Assembly: GCA_030425185.1 (NCBI GenBank)
Contig: JAUIAU010000010.1
Location: 26,743-90,742 of the forward strand
DNA from: Alphaproteobacteria bacterium
GTDB taxonomy: Bacteria; Pseudomonadota; Alphaproteobacteria; Rhodobacterales; Rhodobacteraceae
Length of the DNA stretch: 64,000 bases
Direction of reading: 5' to 3'
This document shows, piece by piece, positions 16,373 through 24,776 of the stretch. The notes under the pieces were generated by a model. That model searched no databases, had not been told where the DNA came from, and saw nothing but the letters and a program-made list of their open reading frames with translations. Numbering within the stretch: the first letter of the stretch is position 1; the number at the start of each line of letters is the position of its first letter. The position numbers were made by a program, and so were the translations under genes.

Positions 16373-18148
16373 TCAGAGGGGCCAAGCGACCAGCAGGACC
16401 GGGATGCTGACCACGAGGATCAGCGCCTCCAGCGGCAGGCCCATCCGCCAGTAATCCCCGAACGCATAGCCGCCGGGGCCGAGGATCAGGGTGTTGTTCT
16501 TGTGCCCGATGGGGGTGAGGAACGCCGCCGAGGCCGCCACCGCGACTGCCATCAGGAAGGGATCGGGGTTGACGCCCAGCCGCTCGGCCATCGAGATCGC
16601 CACCGGGGCCGCGACGATGGTGGTGGCGGTGTTGTTCAGCACGTCCGACAGGGTCATCGTCACCGCCATCAGCACGGCGAGGATCGCCCAGGCGGGCAGG
16701 CCCTCGGTCAGGCCGATCAGGGCCCCTGCCAGCAGGTCTGTCCCGCCCGAGGCCTCGAGCGCCGCGCCGAGCGGGATCATCGAGCCGAGCAGCACGATCA
16801 CCGGCCATTCCACCGGGGTGTAGAGATCGCGCAGCGGCAGGATGCCGGTCAGGACATAGGCCACCACGACGGCCCCGAGCGCGATGGGCAGGTAGACGAG
16901 GCCGAGGCTGGCCGCCAGCACCGCCGCCGCGAAGAGGCCGATCGCAAGCCAGGTGCGGCCCTCGCGGGTCACCTCGGCGCCGCCCGCCAGCGGCAGCGCG
17001 TCCAGCCAGTCGGCGAGGTCGTCCCGCCCGGAGGCGGGCGCGAGGATCAGCAGCACATCCCCGGCCCGCAGCGGCGTCGCGCGCAGCGGCGCGGTGCCGG
17101 TGCGGCCCTCGCGGGCCAGCCCGACCAGCAGGGCGCCGCGCCGCCAGCCGAGGCCGACCGCCTGCGCGCTGCGCCCGACGAGGCGCGAGTCGGGGGTCAG
17201 CACCAGTTCGAGGAACGCCGGGTCGCCGCCCGCCGCGTCGAGCCGGGCGAGCCGCTCGGGCGTGGCGGCGGCGAGGCCCTGCGCGCTGCGCAACTCCTCC
17301 AGCGCCGCGGGCGCGGCCTCGACCAGCAGCACGTCGCCCGCGGCGAGGGGCATGTCGTCGGCGGGGTCGGAGTGGCGGGTGTCCCCGCGCCGCAGGCCCC
17401 GCACCGTCACGTCGGCGTCCCGGGCGGCCGCGCGCAGGGCGGCGACCGGCTGGCCGTCGAGCGCGCTGCCCTCGGGCAGGACCAGCTCGCACAGGTAGCC
17501 GCGCCCGCCGCCGCCGCGCGGGCGGTCGCCCGCCTCCCCGCCCTGCGGGATCAGCCGCCAGCCGACCAGCGCGACGAAGGCGATCCCGGCCAGCGCGGCC
17601 GCCGCCCCCACCGGGGCGAAGTCGAACATCGCGAAGGGCGCGCCGAGGCTGTCCTCGCGGATCGACGAGATGATGATGTTGGGCGGCGTGCCGATCAGCG
17701 TCGCCATCCCGCCGAGGATGGTGGCGAAGGAGAGCGGCATCAGCGTCAGCCGCGCCGCGCGCCCGGCCTTGCGGGCCGTCTCGATATCAACCGGCATCAG
17801 CAGCGCCAGCGCCGCGACGTTGTTCATGAAGGCCGACAGCACCCCCGCGATGCCGCCCATCAGCGCGATGTGGCCCTGCAGGGCGCGGCCCGGATCGACG
17901 AGGGTCCGCGTGATCAGCGCCACCGCGCCCGCCCGCACCAGCCCCGCCGAGACGATCAGCACCAGCGCCACGATCAGCGTGGCCGGGTGGCCGAAGCCGC
18001 TGAAGGCGTCCTCCTTGGGCACGAGCCCGGAGACCACCCCGACGATCAGCGCCCCGAAGGCGACGACGTCGTACCGGATGCGGCCCCAGAGCAGGAGCCC
18101 GAACACCGCCGCAAAGAGCGCGAACAGCAGGGACTGGTCGGTGGTCAT
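16373..18148 (-). CDS. SLC13-type permease with RCK-C domains (second copy)
   Basis: A 591-residue inner-membrane permease, paralogue of the product at 13563-15344. It has the same architecture: membrane half with GVLSAFMNNVAALALLMPV and LGGMATLIGTPPNIIISS, two soluble TrkA-C domains (~200-370), and a second half with TLSDVLNNTATTIVAAPVA and FLTPIGHKNNTLILGPGGY. The N-N-x-A and T-P-P-N motifs differ from those of the first copy (N-N-T-P, T-S-T-N), so the two may carry different anions. It stands alone, convergent with the YdeI gene. Confidence 0.9.
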   Translation of the reverse strand: MTTDQSLLFALFAAVFGLLLWGRIRYDVVAFGALIVGVVSGLVPKEDAFSGFGHPATLIVALVLIVSAGLVRAGAVALITRTLVDPGRALQGHIALMGGIAGVLSAFMNNVAALALLMPVDIETARKAGRAARLTLMPLSFATILGGMATLIGTPPNIIISSIREDSLGAPFAMFDFAPVGAAAALAGIAFVALVGWRLIPQGGEAGDRPRGGGGRGYLCELVLPEGSALDGQPVAALRAAARDADVTVRGLRRGDTRHSDPADDMPLAAGDVLLVEAAPAALEELRSAQGLAAATPERLARLDAAGGDPAFLELVLTPDSRLVGRSAQAVGLGWRRGALLVGLAREGRTGTAPLRATPLRAGDVLLILAPASGRDDLADWLDALPLAGGAEVTREGRTWLAIGLFAAAVLAASLGLVYLPIALGAVVVAYVLTGILPLRDLYTPVEWPVIVLLGSMIPLGAALEASGGTDLLAGALIGLTEGLPAWAILAVLMAVTMTLSDVLNNTATTIVAAPVAISMAERLGVNPDPFLMAVAVAASAAFLTPIGHKNNTLILGPGGYAFGDYWRMGLPLEALILVVSIPVLLVAWPL

Positions 18149-18289
18149 GGGGGCAGCCTAGCGGCTGGGGCGGGCGAGGGGTAGGGGGCGGGGCCGCGCC
18201 GGGGCGGCGGAGGGGCGCACCGACCTTGCCGCGTCGGCGGACCTCGCCTATAGAGCGGCCTGATCCAGCACAGGACGGACGAGGACGAC

Positions 18290-19033
18290 ATGGCCGGCCA
18301 TTCCAAATGGGCGAACATCCAGCACCGCAAGGGGCGGCAGGATGCGGCGCGCTCGAAGCTTTTCTCCAAGCTCGCCAAGGAAATCACCGTGGCGGCGAAG
18401 ATGGGCGATCCCGACCCCGACAAGAACCCGCGACTGCGGCTCGCCGTGAAGGAGGCCAAGTCGAACTCGGTCCCGAAGGACGTGATCGACCGCGCGATCA
18501 AGAAGTCGCTGGGCGGTGACGCCGAGAACTACGAGGAGATCCGCTACGAGGGCTACGGCCCCGGCGGCGTGGCGCTGATCGTCGAGGCGATGACCGACAA
18601 CCGCAACCGCACCGCCTCGAACGTGCGCTCGACCTTCGGCAAGTACGGCGGCAACCTCGGCGAGACCGGCTCGGTCGGCTTCATGTTCGACCGCAAGGGC
18701 CAGATCCTCTACCCGGCCGAGGCGGGCGACGCGGACACCGTGATGATGGCGGCGATCGAGGCCGGGGCGGAAGACGTCGAGTCCTCGGAAGACGGCCACG
18801 TGATCTGGTGCGCCTTCGAGGACCTGAACGACGTCTCGACCGCGCTGGAAGCCGAACTGGGCGAGGCCGAGTCGACCAAGCTCGTCTGGCGGCCGCAGAC
18901 CACCACAGAACTCGGCCTCGACGAGGCGCAGAAGCTGATGAAGCTGATCGAGGTGCTGGAGGACGACGACGACGTGCAGTCGGTCACCGGCAACTTCGAG
19001 ATGTCCGACGAGGTGATGGCGCAGCTCGCCTGA
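18290..19033 (+). CDS. YebC/PmpR family regulatory protein
   Basis: A 247-residue protein matching YebC from end to end: [18 protein letters not shown] at the N terminus, [15 protein letters not shown], then [23 protein letters not shown] and [20 protein letters not shown]. YebC-type proteins were described as transcriptional regulators (PmpR) and more recently as ribosome-associated factors that relieve stalling at proline-rich stretches. The ATG at 18290 follows GGACGAGGACGAC. It is followed by a strong terminator and appears monocistronic. Confidence 0.95.
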   Translation: MAGHSKWANIQHRKGRQDAARSKLFSKLAKEITVAAKMGDPDPDKNPRLRLAVKEAKSNSVPKDVIDRAIKKSLGGDAENYEEIRYEGYGPGGVALIVEAMTDNRNRTASNVRSTFGKYGGNLGETGSVGFMFDRKGQILYPAEAGDADTVMMAAIEAGAEDVESSEDGHVIWCAFEDLNDVSTALEAELGEAESTKLVWRPQTTTELGLDEAQKLMKLIEVLEDDDDVQSVTGNFEMSDEVMAQLA

Positions 19034-19056
19034 AGGCGGCGCGCGGCATTGATCGG

Positions 19057-19090
19057 GGGTCCGGGCGGCTGCGTCCGGGCCCTTTTCTTT
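19057..19090 (+). terminator. intrinsic terminator of yebC
   Basis: GGGTCCGG at 19057-19064 pairs with CCGGGCCC at 19075-19082 (one G-U pair) and is followed directly by TTTTCTTTT. It sits 24 bases after the yebC stop. Confidence 0.75.
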
Positions 19091-19120
19091 TGTGGCGCGC
19101 GGGCGGCGGGGGCGGGCCGG

Positions 19121-19143
19121 TGAGTATTTGGGCCAAGAAGAAG
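19121..19143 (+). repeat. short core of the GGAGTATTT...CCAAGAAGAA repeat
   Basis: TGAGTATTT, GGG, CCAAGAAGAAG, preceded by a G+C-rich GGCGGCGGGGGCGGGCCGG. Same orientation as the copies at 6255, 42957 and 57540, and again just beyond a plus-strand gene and ~40 bases before the stop of a convergent gene. Confidence 0.6.
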
Positions 19144-19182
19144 CGGGGGGGCACGCGAAAGCGCGCGGGGTCGGCGAGCGGT

Positions 19183-19419
19183 TTACTCGGCGGCGAGGCG
19201 TGGCGGGCGTTCGGCCAGCAGAGCGGGGATCGAGATATCCTCGTCGAGTTGCGGCCAGTGCAGGCCGAACGGCGAGATGGCGACATCCGCCAGCGCTTCG
19301 GCGGTCGCGTCGCGCAGCCTCGGGAACCAGGCCAGAGGCACGCCCAGGATCCGGCCGTCGGCAAGATGCACCCACAGCGTGTCGGTGTCGCAGCGGACCT
19401 CAGTTGCCGAAATGCTCAT
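19183..19419 (-). CDS. DUF2442 protein (antitoxin-like partner)
   Basis: A 78-residue protein of the DUF2442 type: VRCDTDTLWVHLADGRILGVPLAWFPRL, the pattern of a strand pair followed by P-L-x-W-F-P-R-L, and a C-terminal HWPQLDEDISIPALL that is very characteristic (W-P-x-L-D-E-D-I-S). DUF2442 genes are commonly paired with DUF4160 genes, as here; the pair is regarded as a putative toxin-antitoxin module. Its start overlaps the end of the upstream DUF4160 gene by 20 bases. Confidence 0.85.
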   Translation of the reverse strand: MSISATEVRCDTDTLWVHLADGRILGVPLAWFPRLRDATAEALADVAISPFGLHWPQLDEDISIPALLAERPPRLAAE

Positions 19420-19636
19420 GCCACGCCCTCCTGATCCGGTCGGCATTGTCCTCGGTCATCCGCACGATCAGCCGTTGGGTCCGGGCATCGAACCCGGCGC
19501 TGCGGTCGATCCGCGCCGGATCAAGCCAGACCTTCGCTTCGCCCCGGTCGCGCATCACGTGCACGGGTTCGCGGGGATCGCCCTCGTTCGAGTAGAAGAA
19601 GAACCGAAACCCATCGAGACGCAAGACCGTCGGCAT
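19400..19636 (-). CDS. DUF4160 protein (putative toxin)
   Basis: A 78-residue protein of the DUF4160 family: MPTVLRLDGFRFFFYSNEGDPREPVHVMRDRGEAKVWLDP. The F-F-F-Y-S-N-E-x-x-P-x-H-V-H/V pattern and the A-K-V-W-L-x-P strand are diagnostic. It is the first gene of a two-gene operon with DUF2442 and is the presumed toxin, by analogy with other small basic partners; the activity has not been established for the family in general. Confidence 0.88.
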   Translation of the reverse strand: MPTVLRLDGFRFFFYSNEGDPREPVHVMRDRGEAKVWLDPARIDRSAGFDARTQRLIVRMTEDNADRIRRAWHEHFGN

Positions 19637-19735
19637 CCTTTCACCCTAGCGCGGTTCGCAGCGCGCGTCAGCCGCTGGTTGCACCGGTCCTGCGCCAAGG
19701 CTAGCACGCCCGGGGCAACGCGCGAGGGGGATCCC

Positions 19736-20347
19736 ATGACCGCTTTCCTTGCCGGGGTTTCGCTCGGGCTGTCGCTGATCCTCGCGATCGGGGCGCAGAA
19801 CGCCTTCGTGCTGCGTCAGGGGCTGCGGCGGGCGCATGTGTTGCCGGTGGTGCTGACCTGTGCGCTGTCGGACGCGGTGCTGATCGTGCTGGGGGTCAGC
19901 AGTTTCGGCTGGGTGGCGGCGCGGCTGCCGCTGGTGGCGCCGGTCCTCGTCTGGGGCGGGGCGGCGTTCCTCGGGGTCTACGGCGCGCTGCGGCTGCGGG
20001 CGGCCCTGCGCGGGGGCGAGCGGCTCGACGCGGCGGAGGCGGGGACCGGCAGCCTGCGCGCGGCGGTGGGCACCTGTCTCGCGCTGACCTGGCTCAACCC
20101 GCATGTCTATCTCGACACGGTGGTCTTCCTCGGCTCGGTCTCGACGCGCTACGGCGACGCGGCGGCGCTCTTCGGTGCGGGGGCGGTGACGGCGAGCTTC
20201 GTCTTCTTCTTCGCGCTCGGCTACGGCGCGCGGGCGCTGGCGCCGGTCTTCGCCCGGCCGGGCGCGTGGCGGGTCCTGGACCTCGTCATCGCGGCGGTGA
20301 TGTGGGCGCTGGCGGCCAAGCTGGTGGCGGGGCAGCTGGCGGGCTGA
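19736..20347 (+). CDS. LysE/ArgO family amino-acid exporter
   Basis: A 203-residue inner-membrane protein with five to six helices and the LysE family N terminus LGLSLILAIGAQNAFVLRQGLRRAHV (G-A-Q-N-A-F-V-L-R-Q). It also has CALSDAVLIVLG and the central LALTWLNPHVYLDTVVFLG (T-W-L-N-P-H-V-Y-L-D), which is typical of the lysine/arginine exporter subgroup rather than RhtB. The start at 19736 follows GAGGGGGATCCC. Predicted to export basic amino acids. The next gene begins just after its stop. Confidence 0.92.
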   Translation: MTAFLAGVSLGLSLILAIGAQNAFVLRQGLRRAHVLPVVLTCALSDAVLIVLGVSSFGWVAARLPLVAPVLVWGGAAFLGVYGALRLRAALRGGERLDAAEAGTGSLRAAVGTCLALTWLNPHVYLDTVVFLGSVSTRYGDAAALFGAGAVTASFVFFFALGYGARALAPVFARPGAWRVLDLVIAAVMWALAAKLVAGQLAG

Positions 20348-20386
20348 GGTGTGGACAAGCCCGGCGCGGCGTGGTCTGTCGGCGTC

Positions 20387-21289
20387 ATGCAATCCACCCC
20401 CGGAAACCCTGTCGTCGGCGTGCTCTGGATGCTCCTGACGGGGCTCTGTTTCGTCGCGGTCACGGCGCTGGTGAAATCGCTCGGCACCGGGATCCCGGCG
20501 GCGCAGTCCGCCTTCCTGCGCTACGCGCTGGGGCTGGTGTTCCTGCTGCCGGTGCTGCCGCAGCTTCTGCGGCTGCCGGGAGGCGCGCGGATGTGGACCT
20601 GGTTCGGCCTGCGCGGTGCCGCGCATACGCTGGGCGTGATCCTGTGGTTCTTCGCGATGACCCGGATTTCCATCGCCGAGGTCACGGCGATGAACTACCT
20701 CAACCCGGTCTATGTCACGCTGGGGGCGGCGGTGTTCTTCGGCGAGAAGCTGGCGCTGCGGCGGCTGGCGGCGGTGGGGGTCGCGCTGCTGGGCGCGCTG
20801 ATCATCCTGCGGCCCGGCCTGCGCGAGGTCTCGGACGGGCACGTGGCGATGATCTTCACGGCGATCTTCTTCGGGGTCTCCTACCTGCTGGCCAAGAAGT
20901 TCTCGGGCGAGGTCTCGGCGGGCGTGGTCGTCGCCATGCTGTCGCTCACGGTCACCATCGGGCTGGCGCCCTTCGCGCTGGCGGTCTGGGTGCCGGTGAC
21001 GGCGCACCAGGTCTTCGTGCTGTTCTGCGTGGCCTGTTTCGCAACCGCCGGGCATTACACGATGACCCGCGCCTTTGCCGCGGCGCCGCTGACCGTGACC
21101 CAGCCGGTGACCTTCGTGCAGCTCGTGTGGGCAACGCTGCTCGGCGCGCTTGTTTTCGGCGAGCCGGTCGACGCCTTCGTGGTGCTGGGCGGCGGGCTGA
21201 TCATCGCCTCGATCAGCTTCATCACCTGGCGCGAGGCCCAGCTGCGGCGCGGGCGGGTCACGCCCTCGGTGCCCGAAACCAAGCTGTGA
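20387..21289 (+). CDS. EamA/DMT family transporter
   Basis: A 300-residue, ten-helix inner-membrane transporter with two EamA repeats: AQSAFLRYALGLVFLLPVL and AEVTAMNYLNPVYVTLGAAVFFGEKL in the first half, and TQPVTFVQLVWATLLGALVFGEPVD in the second. Substrate unknown. The ATG at 20387 is chosen; a GTG at 20351 would add 12 residues and overlaps a GAGG sequence at the end of lysE, so the start is uncertain. It is probably co-transcribed with lysE. Confidence 0.88.
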   Translation: MQSTPGNPVVGVLWMLLTGLCFVAVTALVKSLGTGIPAAQSAFLRYALGLVFLLPVLPQLLRLPGGARMWTWFGLRGAAHTLGVILWFFAMTRISIAEVTAMNYLNPVYVTLGAAVFFGEKLALRRLAAVGVALLGALIILRPGLREVSDGHVAMIFTAIFFGVSYLLAKKFSGEVSAGVVVAMLSLTVTIGLAPFALAVWVPVTAHQVFVLFCVACFATAGHYTMTRAFAAAPLTVTQPVTFVQLVWATLLGALVFGEPVDAFVVLGGGLIIASISFITWREAQLRRGRVTPSVPETKL

Positions 21290-21361
21290 CACCGTCTTTC
21301 GGATGACAGCCGCGGGCAGGCGGGGCAGAGTGGCAGGGCACGATGTCGAGGAGGCCTGCCG

Positions 21362-22420
21362 ATGCGAACCCTAATGCTTTCCAGTCTTGCGCTCGGACTG
21401 GCCGGGCAGGCCGAGGCGGGGCTGGAGGTGTGCAACCAGACCGACACCCGGCACCAGGTCGCGATCGGCTATTCGGACAACGGCGACTGGGTCAGCGAGG
21501 GCTGGTGGGGGGTCGATCCCGGGGCCTGCACCACGGTGATCGGCGGCGACCTGAAGGTGCGCAACGTCTACTACCGCCCCACCGCCAGCGGCCATGACTA
21601 TGGCGGCGAGTACGCCTTCTGCGTCGACAGCGCCGCCTTCACCATCCGCGGCGACACCGACTGCGCGGCGCGCGGTTACCGCGAGGCGCTGTTCCTGATG
21701 GAGGACACCGGCCCGACCGCGACCGAGTGGACCATCGTTCTGAACGGCGCGCCGGTGCCGGACAAGGCGCCCGCGCCGCCGCCTGCGCCCGCCCCGGCCC
21801 CTGCGCCCGCGCCGATGGCGGGGCTCGGGTTCGAGTATTCCGATTTCGACAGCGGCATCGAGCCGGGCACGATGGGCGAGCCGTTCACGGTGGAGGGGCG
21901 GTTCCTCGAATGCGCGATGCCCGAGGGCGAGCGCTACTGCCTGTTCGAGGCCGAAGGCTGGGAATGGTACCTCTACGAGGGCGCGACGCCCTCCTTCGCG
22001 CTCGACGCGATGGAGGTCCTGACGCCGGGCCAGCGGGCGGTCTTCAGCGGCGACGTGATCAGCTATGGCGACATCTCGGTCGAGGCGATGCTGCGGCGCT
22101 ACGTGGCCGACGGCACCGAGGACGAGAGCGACCGGATCTGGGCCGCCGTGCAGGGCAGCTTCTATGCCGCCGACGAGCCGGGCTACACGGCGGACGTCTA
22201 TACCAACAACTTCTTCACCGAGAACGGCGGCATCCTGTCGGGCGAGATCTTCCGGATCGCGCCGGACTGTCCCGAGAGCAACGGCGCAGGCCCGGTGATG
22301 ATCCGCACCGAGCGCGAGACGCAGGACAGCGTCTGTTTCGTGCTGTCGGACTGGGGTCCGGGCGGCTTCACCACGACCTTCGCGGGCGGCTGGCAGGAGA
22401 CCCGCTGGGTGCGGCGTTAA
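21362..22420 (+). CDS. DUF1036 domain secreted protein
   Basis: A 352-residue exported protein. A signal peptide (to QAEAG, ~residue 20) is followed by a DUF1036-like domain to ~residue 125: LEVCNQTDTRHQVAIGYSDNGDWVSEGWWGVDPGAC, with conserved Cys and W-W-x-V-x-P-G-x-C. A proline/alanine linker (residues ~137-155) leads to a second, unassigned domain of ~195 residues that is acidic and contains four cysteines. Tandem combination with this second domain is not one I recognise. The protein is likely periplasmic. Confidence 0.75.
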   Translation: MRTLMLSSLALGLAGQAEAGLEVCNQTDTRHQVAIGYSDNGDWVSEGWWGVDPGACTTVIGGDLKVRNVYYRPTASGHDYGGEYAFCVDSAAFTIRGDTDCAARGYREALFLMEDTGPTATEWTIVLNGAPVPDKAPAPPPAPAPAPAPAPMAGLGFEYSDFDSGIEPGTMGEPFTVEGRFLECAMPEGERYCLFEAEGWEWYLYEGATPSFALDAMEVLTPGQRAVFSGDVISYGDISVEAMLRRYVADGTEDESDRIWAAVQGSFYAADEPGYTADVYTNNFFTENGGILSGEIFRIAPDCPESNGAGPVMIRTERETQDSVCFVLSDWGPGGFTTTFAGGWQETRWVRR

Positions 22421-22485
22421 CCTGATTTCAACTTTTTCCCGCGGCCCGGTTGAGTCGGGCCCGCGCAGGCCCGATCTTTGCGGGC

Positions 22486-23163
22486 ATGCGGGGACGGATC
22501 ATCATCGTTGCGGCGCTGGCTGCCGCCCTTTGGGCGAGTGCCGCGCTGGCCGACCTGAGCGGACGCGCGCGGGTGATCGACGGCGACACGCTGGAGATCC
22601 GCGGCGTGACGGTCCGGCTGCTGGGGATCGACGCGCCCGAGGCCGACCAGACCTGCGCGCGCGCCGGGGACCGGGCCTGGCCCTGCGGGCGCTGGGTCAC
22701 GCAGGAGGTGCGCGCCTATCTGAGCGGACGGACGGTGACCTGCGCCGAGGAAGGGCAGGACCGCTATGGCCGGGTGCTGGGGCGCTGCCGGGTCGGGGAC
22801 GCGGACCTGTCGGCGACGCTGGCGGTGTCGGGCCTGGCCTGGGTGAACCCGCGCTACGAACTGACCTACCAGCCGCAGGAGAAGGCCGCCGCCCTGGCGG
22901 GCCGGGGCCTCTGGGCAATGCAGAGCGTGCCGCCCTGGGAATATCGCGCCACTGAGGCCGCGGCGCTGGCGGCACGGCCGCCGCAGCAGGCCCCGCGCAC
23001 GGGCTGTGTCATCAAGGGCAACATCTCGTCGGGCGGGCGCATCTACCATGTGCCGGGGCAGGAGCACTATGACCGCACCCGCATCGACACCGCCCGGGGC
23101 GAACGCTGGTTCTGCTCGGCGGCCGAGGCGCGGGCGGCAGGCTGGCGACCGGCCCGGCGCTGA
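22486..23163 (+). CDS. secreted thermonuclease-family nuclease
   Basis: A 225-residue protein with a signal peptide (to ~residue 21, ALA-DLSG) and a staphylococcal-nuclease fold: ARVIDGDTLEIRGVTVRLLGIDAPE (catalytic Arg and the Asp-Gly-Asp-Thr turn), GQDRYGRVLGRC and LVEAGLAW-like LAVSGLAWVNPRY. The C-terminal 45 residues hold two cysteines in GCVIKGNISSGGRIYH and RWFCSAAEARAAGWRPAR, a domain common in rhodobacterial homologues and similar to an Excalibur motif. The ATG at 22486 gives the clean signal peptide. Confidence 0.9.
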   Translation: MRGRIIIVAALAAALWASAALADLSGRARVIDGDTLEIRGVTVRLLGIDAPEADQTCARAGDRAWPCGRWVTQEVRAYLSGRTVTCAEEGQDRYGRVLGRCRVGDADLSATLAVSGLAWVNPRYELTYQPQEKAAALAGRGLWAMQSVPPWEYRATEAAALAARPPQQAPRTGCVIKGNISSGGRIYHVPGQEHYDRTRIDTARGERWFCSAAEARAAGWRPARR

Positions 23164-23196
23164 GGCGCATGGGGGATGCATCTTTCCCGCCCGAAC

Positions 23197-23210
23197 TTGA
23201 TCCCGGTCAA
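23197..23210. promoter_or_regulatory. FNR/FnrL-type box
   Basis: TTGATcccgGTCAA fits the FnrL consensus TTGAT-N4-ATCAA/GTCAA used in Rhodobacter. It lies 66 bases before the ydcH start, an ordinary distance for class II or III activation at low oxygen. Confidence 0.6.
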
Positions 23211-23275
23211 GGTGCGGGGCCGTCGGGCATCGCAAGGTGACTCGCAACACAGGCTCAGAAAGACAGGAGGGGACC

Positions 23276-23518
23276 ATGTCGAACACGCCGCATGAACTCG
23301 CGGAGGAGTTTCCGCAGCACGTCGAGCGGATGCACCAGCTCAAGACCGAGGACGCGCATTTCGCGAAGCTCTTCGACGAATACCACGAGGTGAACCGCGC
23401 CGTTCACCGGGCCGAATCCCGCGTCGAGGTGATCGACGAGTCGGCCGAGGAAACGCTGCGCCGCCGCCGGATGGCGATCAAGGATCAGATCTTCGGCTAT
23501 CTCGCCACCCCGGCCTGA
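23276..23518 (+). CDS. YdcH family (DUF465) protein
   Basis: An 80-residue helical protein with the DUF465 pattern: HELAEEFPQHVERMHQLKTEDAHFAKLFDEYHEVNRAVHRAE, followed by EETLRRRRMAIKDQIFGYLA (R-R-x-R-x-x-I-K-D-x-I). The family is widespread and small, with no defined role. The ATG at 23276 has an excellent AGGAGG ribosome site. An FnrL-like box upstream suggests oxygen control, and a strong terminator follows, so it is a single-gene transcript. Confidence 0.9.
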   Translation: MSNTPHELAEEFPQHVERMHQLKTEDAHFAKLFDEYHEVNRAVHRAESRVEVIDESAEETLRRRRMAIKDQIFGYLATPA

Positions 23519-23564
23519 GCCGGATCCGACTTCGACAGGGCGACCTCCCGCGCCCTGCTCAAGG

Positions 23565-23601
23565 AACCCGCCGCCGATCCTCCCTCGGCGGCGGGTTTTT
23601 T
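23565..23601 (+). terminator. intrinsic terminator of ydcH
   Basis: AACCCGCCGCCGA at 23565-23577 pairs with TCGGCGGCGGG at 23585-23595, followed by TTTTTT. It also borders the convergent accessory gene. Confidence 0.9.
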
Positions 23602-23611
23602 CATGGGTTGG

Positions 23612-24247
23612 CTAGTCCTGCGGGGCCTGATCCGGCAGGGATCGCACCAGAGCGATCAGGTTGCCGACCTGCTGTCGGGTCGGGGTAAGGCTCAGATCTC
23701 CGTGTGCGATACGGTTGCGCAGCGTTCCCAGTTCGCGCAGCAGCGGTTCGGAGTCCGGCAGGACCCGGCCTGTCGTGACCAAGAGATCAATCATCGTGGC
23801 GGTGCTCATCATCCGGTCTTGGAGTTCAGGCTGCGCGCGCCGGGCCTTCGCTTCCAGGGCGGCCCAGGCCAGTAGCAGGGCAGCACGGGGCGCGCGCTCG
23901 ATCAGGTCCGCGGCCTCCATCAGACTGGCGTCCACGATTTCCGCGGTTGCCGGAGTGACAGGGCCCACCTCGGACGTGGCATAGACGATCTCCAGCCGCC
24001 ACTCCGGGTGACGGGACAGAAGGGACTTGATCTGTTCGATTTTGGTTGCGGCGGCCGGGCGGGTTCCGTCGATCACCTCGATGATGAGACCCGGAGTCCT
24101 TCCGGTCGCAATCGCATCCGGGAAGTGGTGCCCGAGGAATGCAGGCAGGTCCTGCTGCCGAGGGTCCCGCAGCACAGTATAGCCCTGACGGCGCCAGTGC
24201 GGTTCCATCCGGTCCAGAGCATAGCGGTTTGTCGGTTCAAATCCCAC
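23612..24247 (-). CDS. putative nuclease-like/HEPN-like protein of a two-gene module
   Basis: A 211-residue protein that I do not recognise by name. The N-terminal half looks like a compact restriction-endonuclease-type core: LPAFLGHHFPDAIATG (Pro-Asp), GLIIEVIDG (E-V strand) and TKIEQIKSLLSRHPEWRLEIVYAT. The C-terminal half is helical and ends in LRELGTLRNRIAHGDL, an R-x4-H pattern resembling HEPN ribonucleases. The start is a GTG whose G is shared with the stop of the RusA-like gene, with GAGGAG 8 bases upstream: tight coupling. G+C is lower than in the neighbours. REase_AHJR-like plus HEPN is my best reading, not proven. Confidence 0.6.
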   Translation of the reverse strand: MGFEPTNRYALDRMEPHWRRQGYTVLRDPRQQDLPAFLGHHFPDAIATGRTPGLIIEVIDGTRPAAATKIEQIKSLLSRHPEWRLEIVYATSEVGPVTPATAEIVDASLMEAADLIERAPRAALLLAWAALEAKARRAQPELQDRMMSTATMIDLLVTTGRVLPDSEPLLRELGTLRNRIAHGDLSLTPTRQQVGNLIALVRSLPDQAPQD

Positions 24248-24657
24248 TATGACAACTCCTCATGCGGGTCCCCTGTCACCTTAACATACACGAGCGGTTT
24301 TTCCGCCCTCAATGCATCGAGAAGGCACGAACTCGGATCGGAAAACGCGAACACCCGCTCGGGTTCGAACTTCTGTACGACCAGACGTTCGACAAGGGCA
24401 TCGTCGGCATAGATTGTCCCTGTCATGGCATCGAGGATCGGTTTGACGCGATTGTCGACATCGCCCGCGAGAGCGGCAGCCGGGAAAATATAGATCGTCA
24501 CCGAGACGGAGTCGGTGAGGAGCCATGACCCTTCCTCGAGACCGTCGCTTGCCGCCCTTGAAACCCGGGACCGCCACTGTGTCTTGGATGCGGAGCTCGC
24601 CTGAGCGCTGACGGCTGTCCCCGCTACCAGAAACTCAAGCGGCAGATCGGGTTCCAT
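24247..24657 (-). CDS. RusA-like crossover junction endonuclease
   Basis: A 136-residue protein with the RusA resolvase core: AGDVDNRVKPILDAMTGTIYADD followed by ALVERLVVQKF, which contains the Asp residues (D-x-D-N-x-x-K-x-x-x-D and Y-x-D-D) that bind Mg2+ in RusA of phage 82. RusA cleaves Holliday junctions. The start MEPDLPLEFLV follows GGAGG at very short spacing; a TTG at 24699 would add 14 residues. It is not in a prophage here: it pairs with a nuclease/HEPN-like gene, suggesting an accessory or defence role. G+C is lower than in the surroundings. Confidence 0.75.
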   Translation of the reverse strand: MEPDLPLEFLVAGTAVSAQASSASKTQWRSRVSRAASDGLEEGSWLLTDSVSVTIYIFPAAALAGDVDNRVKPILDAMTGTIYADDALVERLVVQKFEPERVFAFSDPSSCLLDALRAEKPLVYVKVTGDPHEELS

Positions 24658-24776
24658 GGCCTCCACCCGGTGCAAGCGCGTCGAACCCAGTTTGGCCAAA
24701 TAGGTAAAGGTAACCTTAAGGCCTTGGCCCTCCCGTGCTCCGCCGCTAGCGTCGCCGCCGGACGAGGGAGGATGCC

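Noticed and set aside
19183..19636. DUF4160/DUF2442 pair as a novel system
   Set aside because: This pairing is already common and generally annotated as a putative toxin-antitoxin module; listed only as features.
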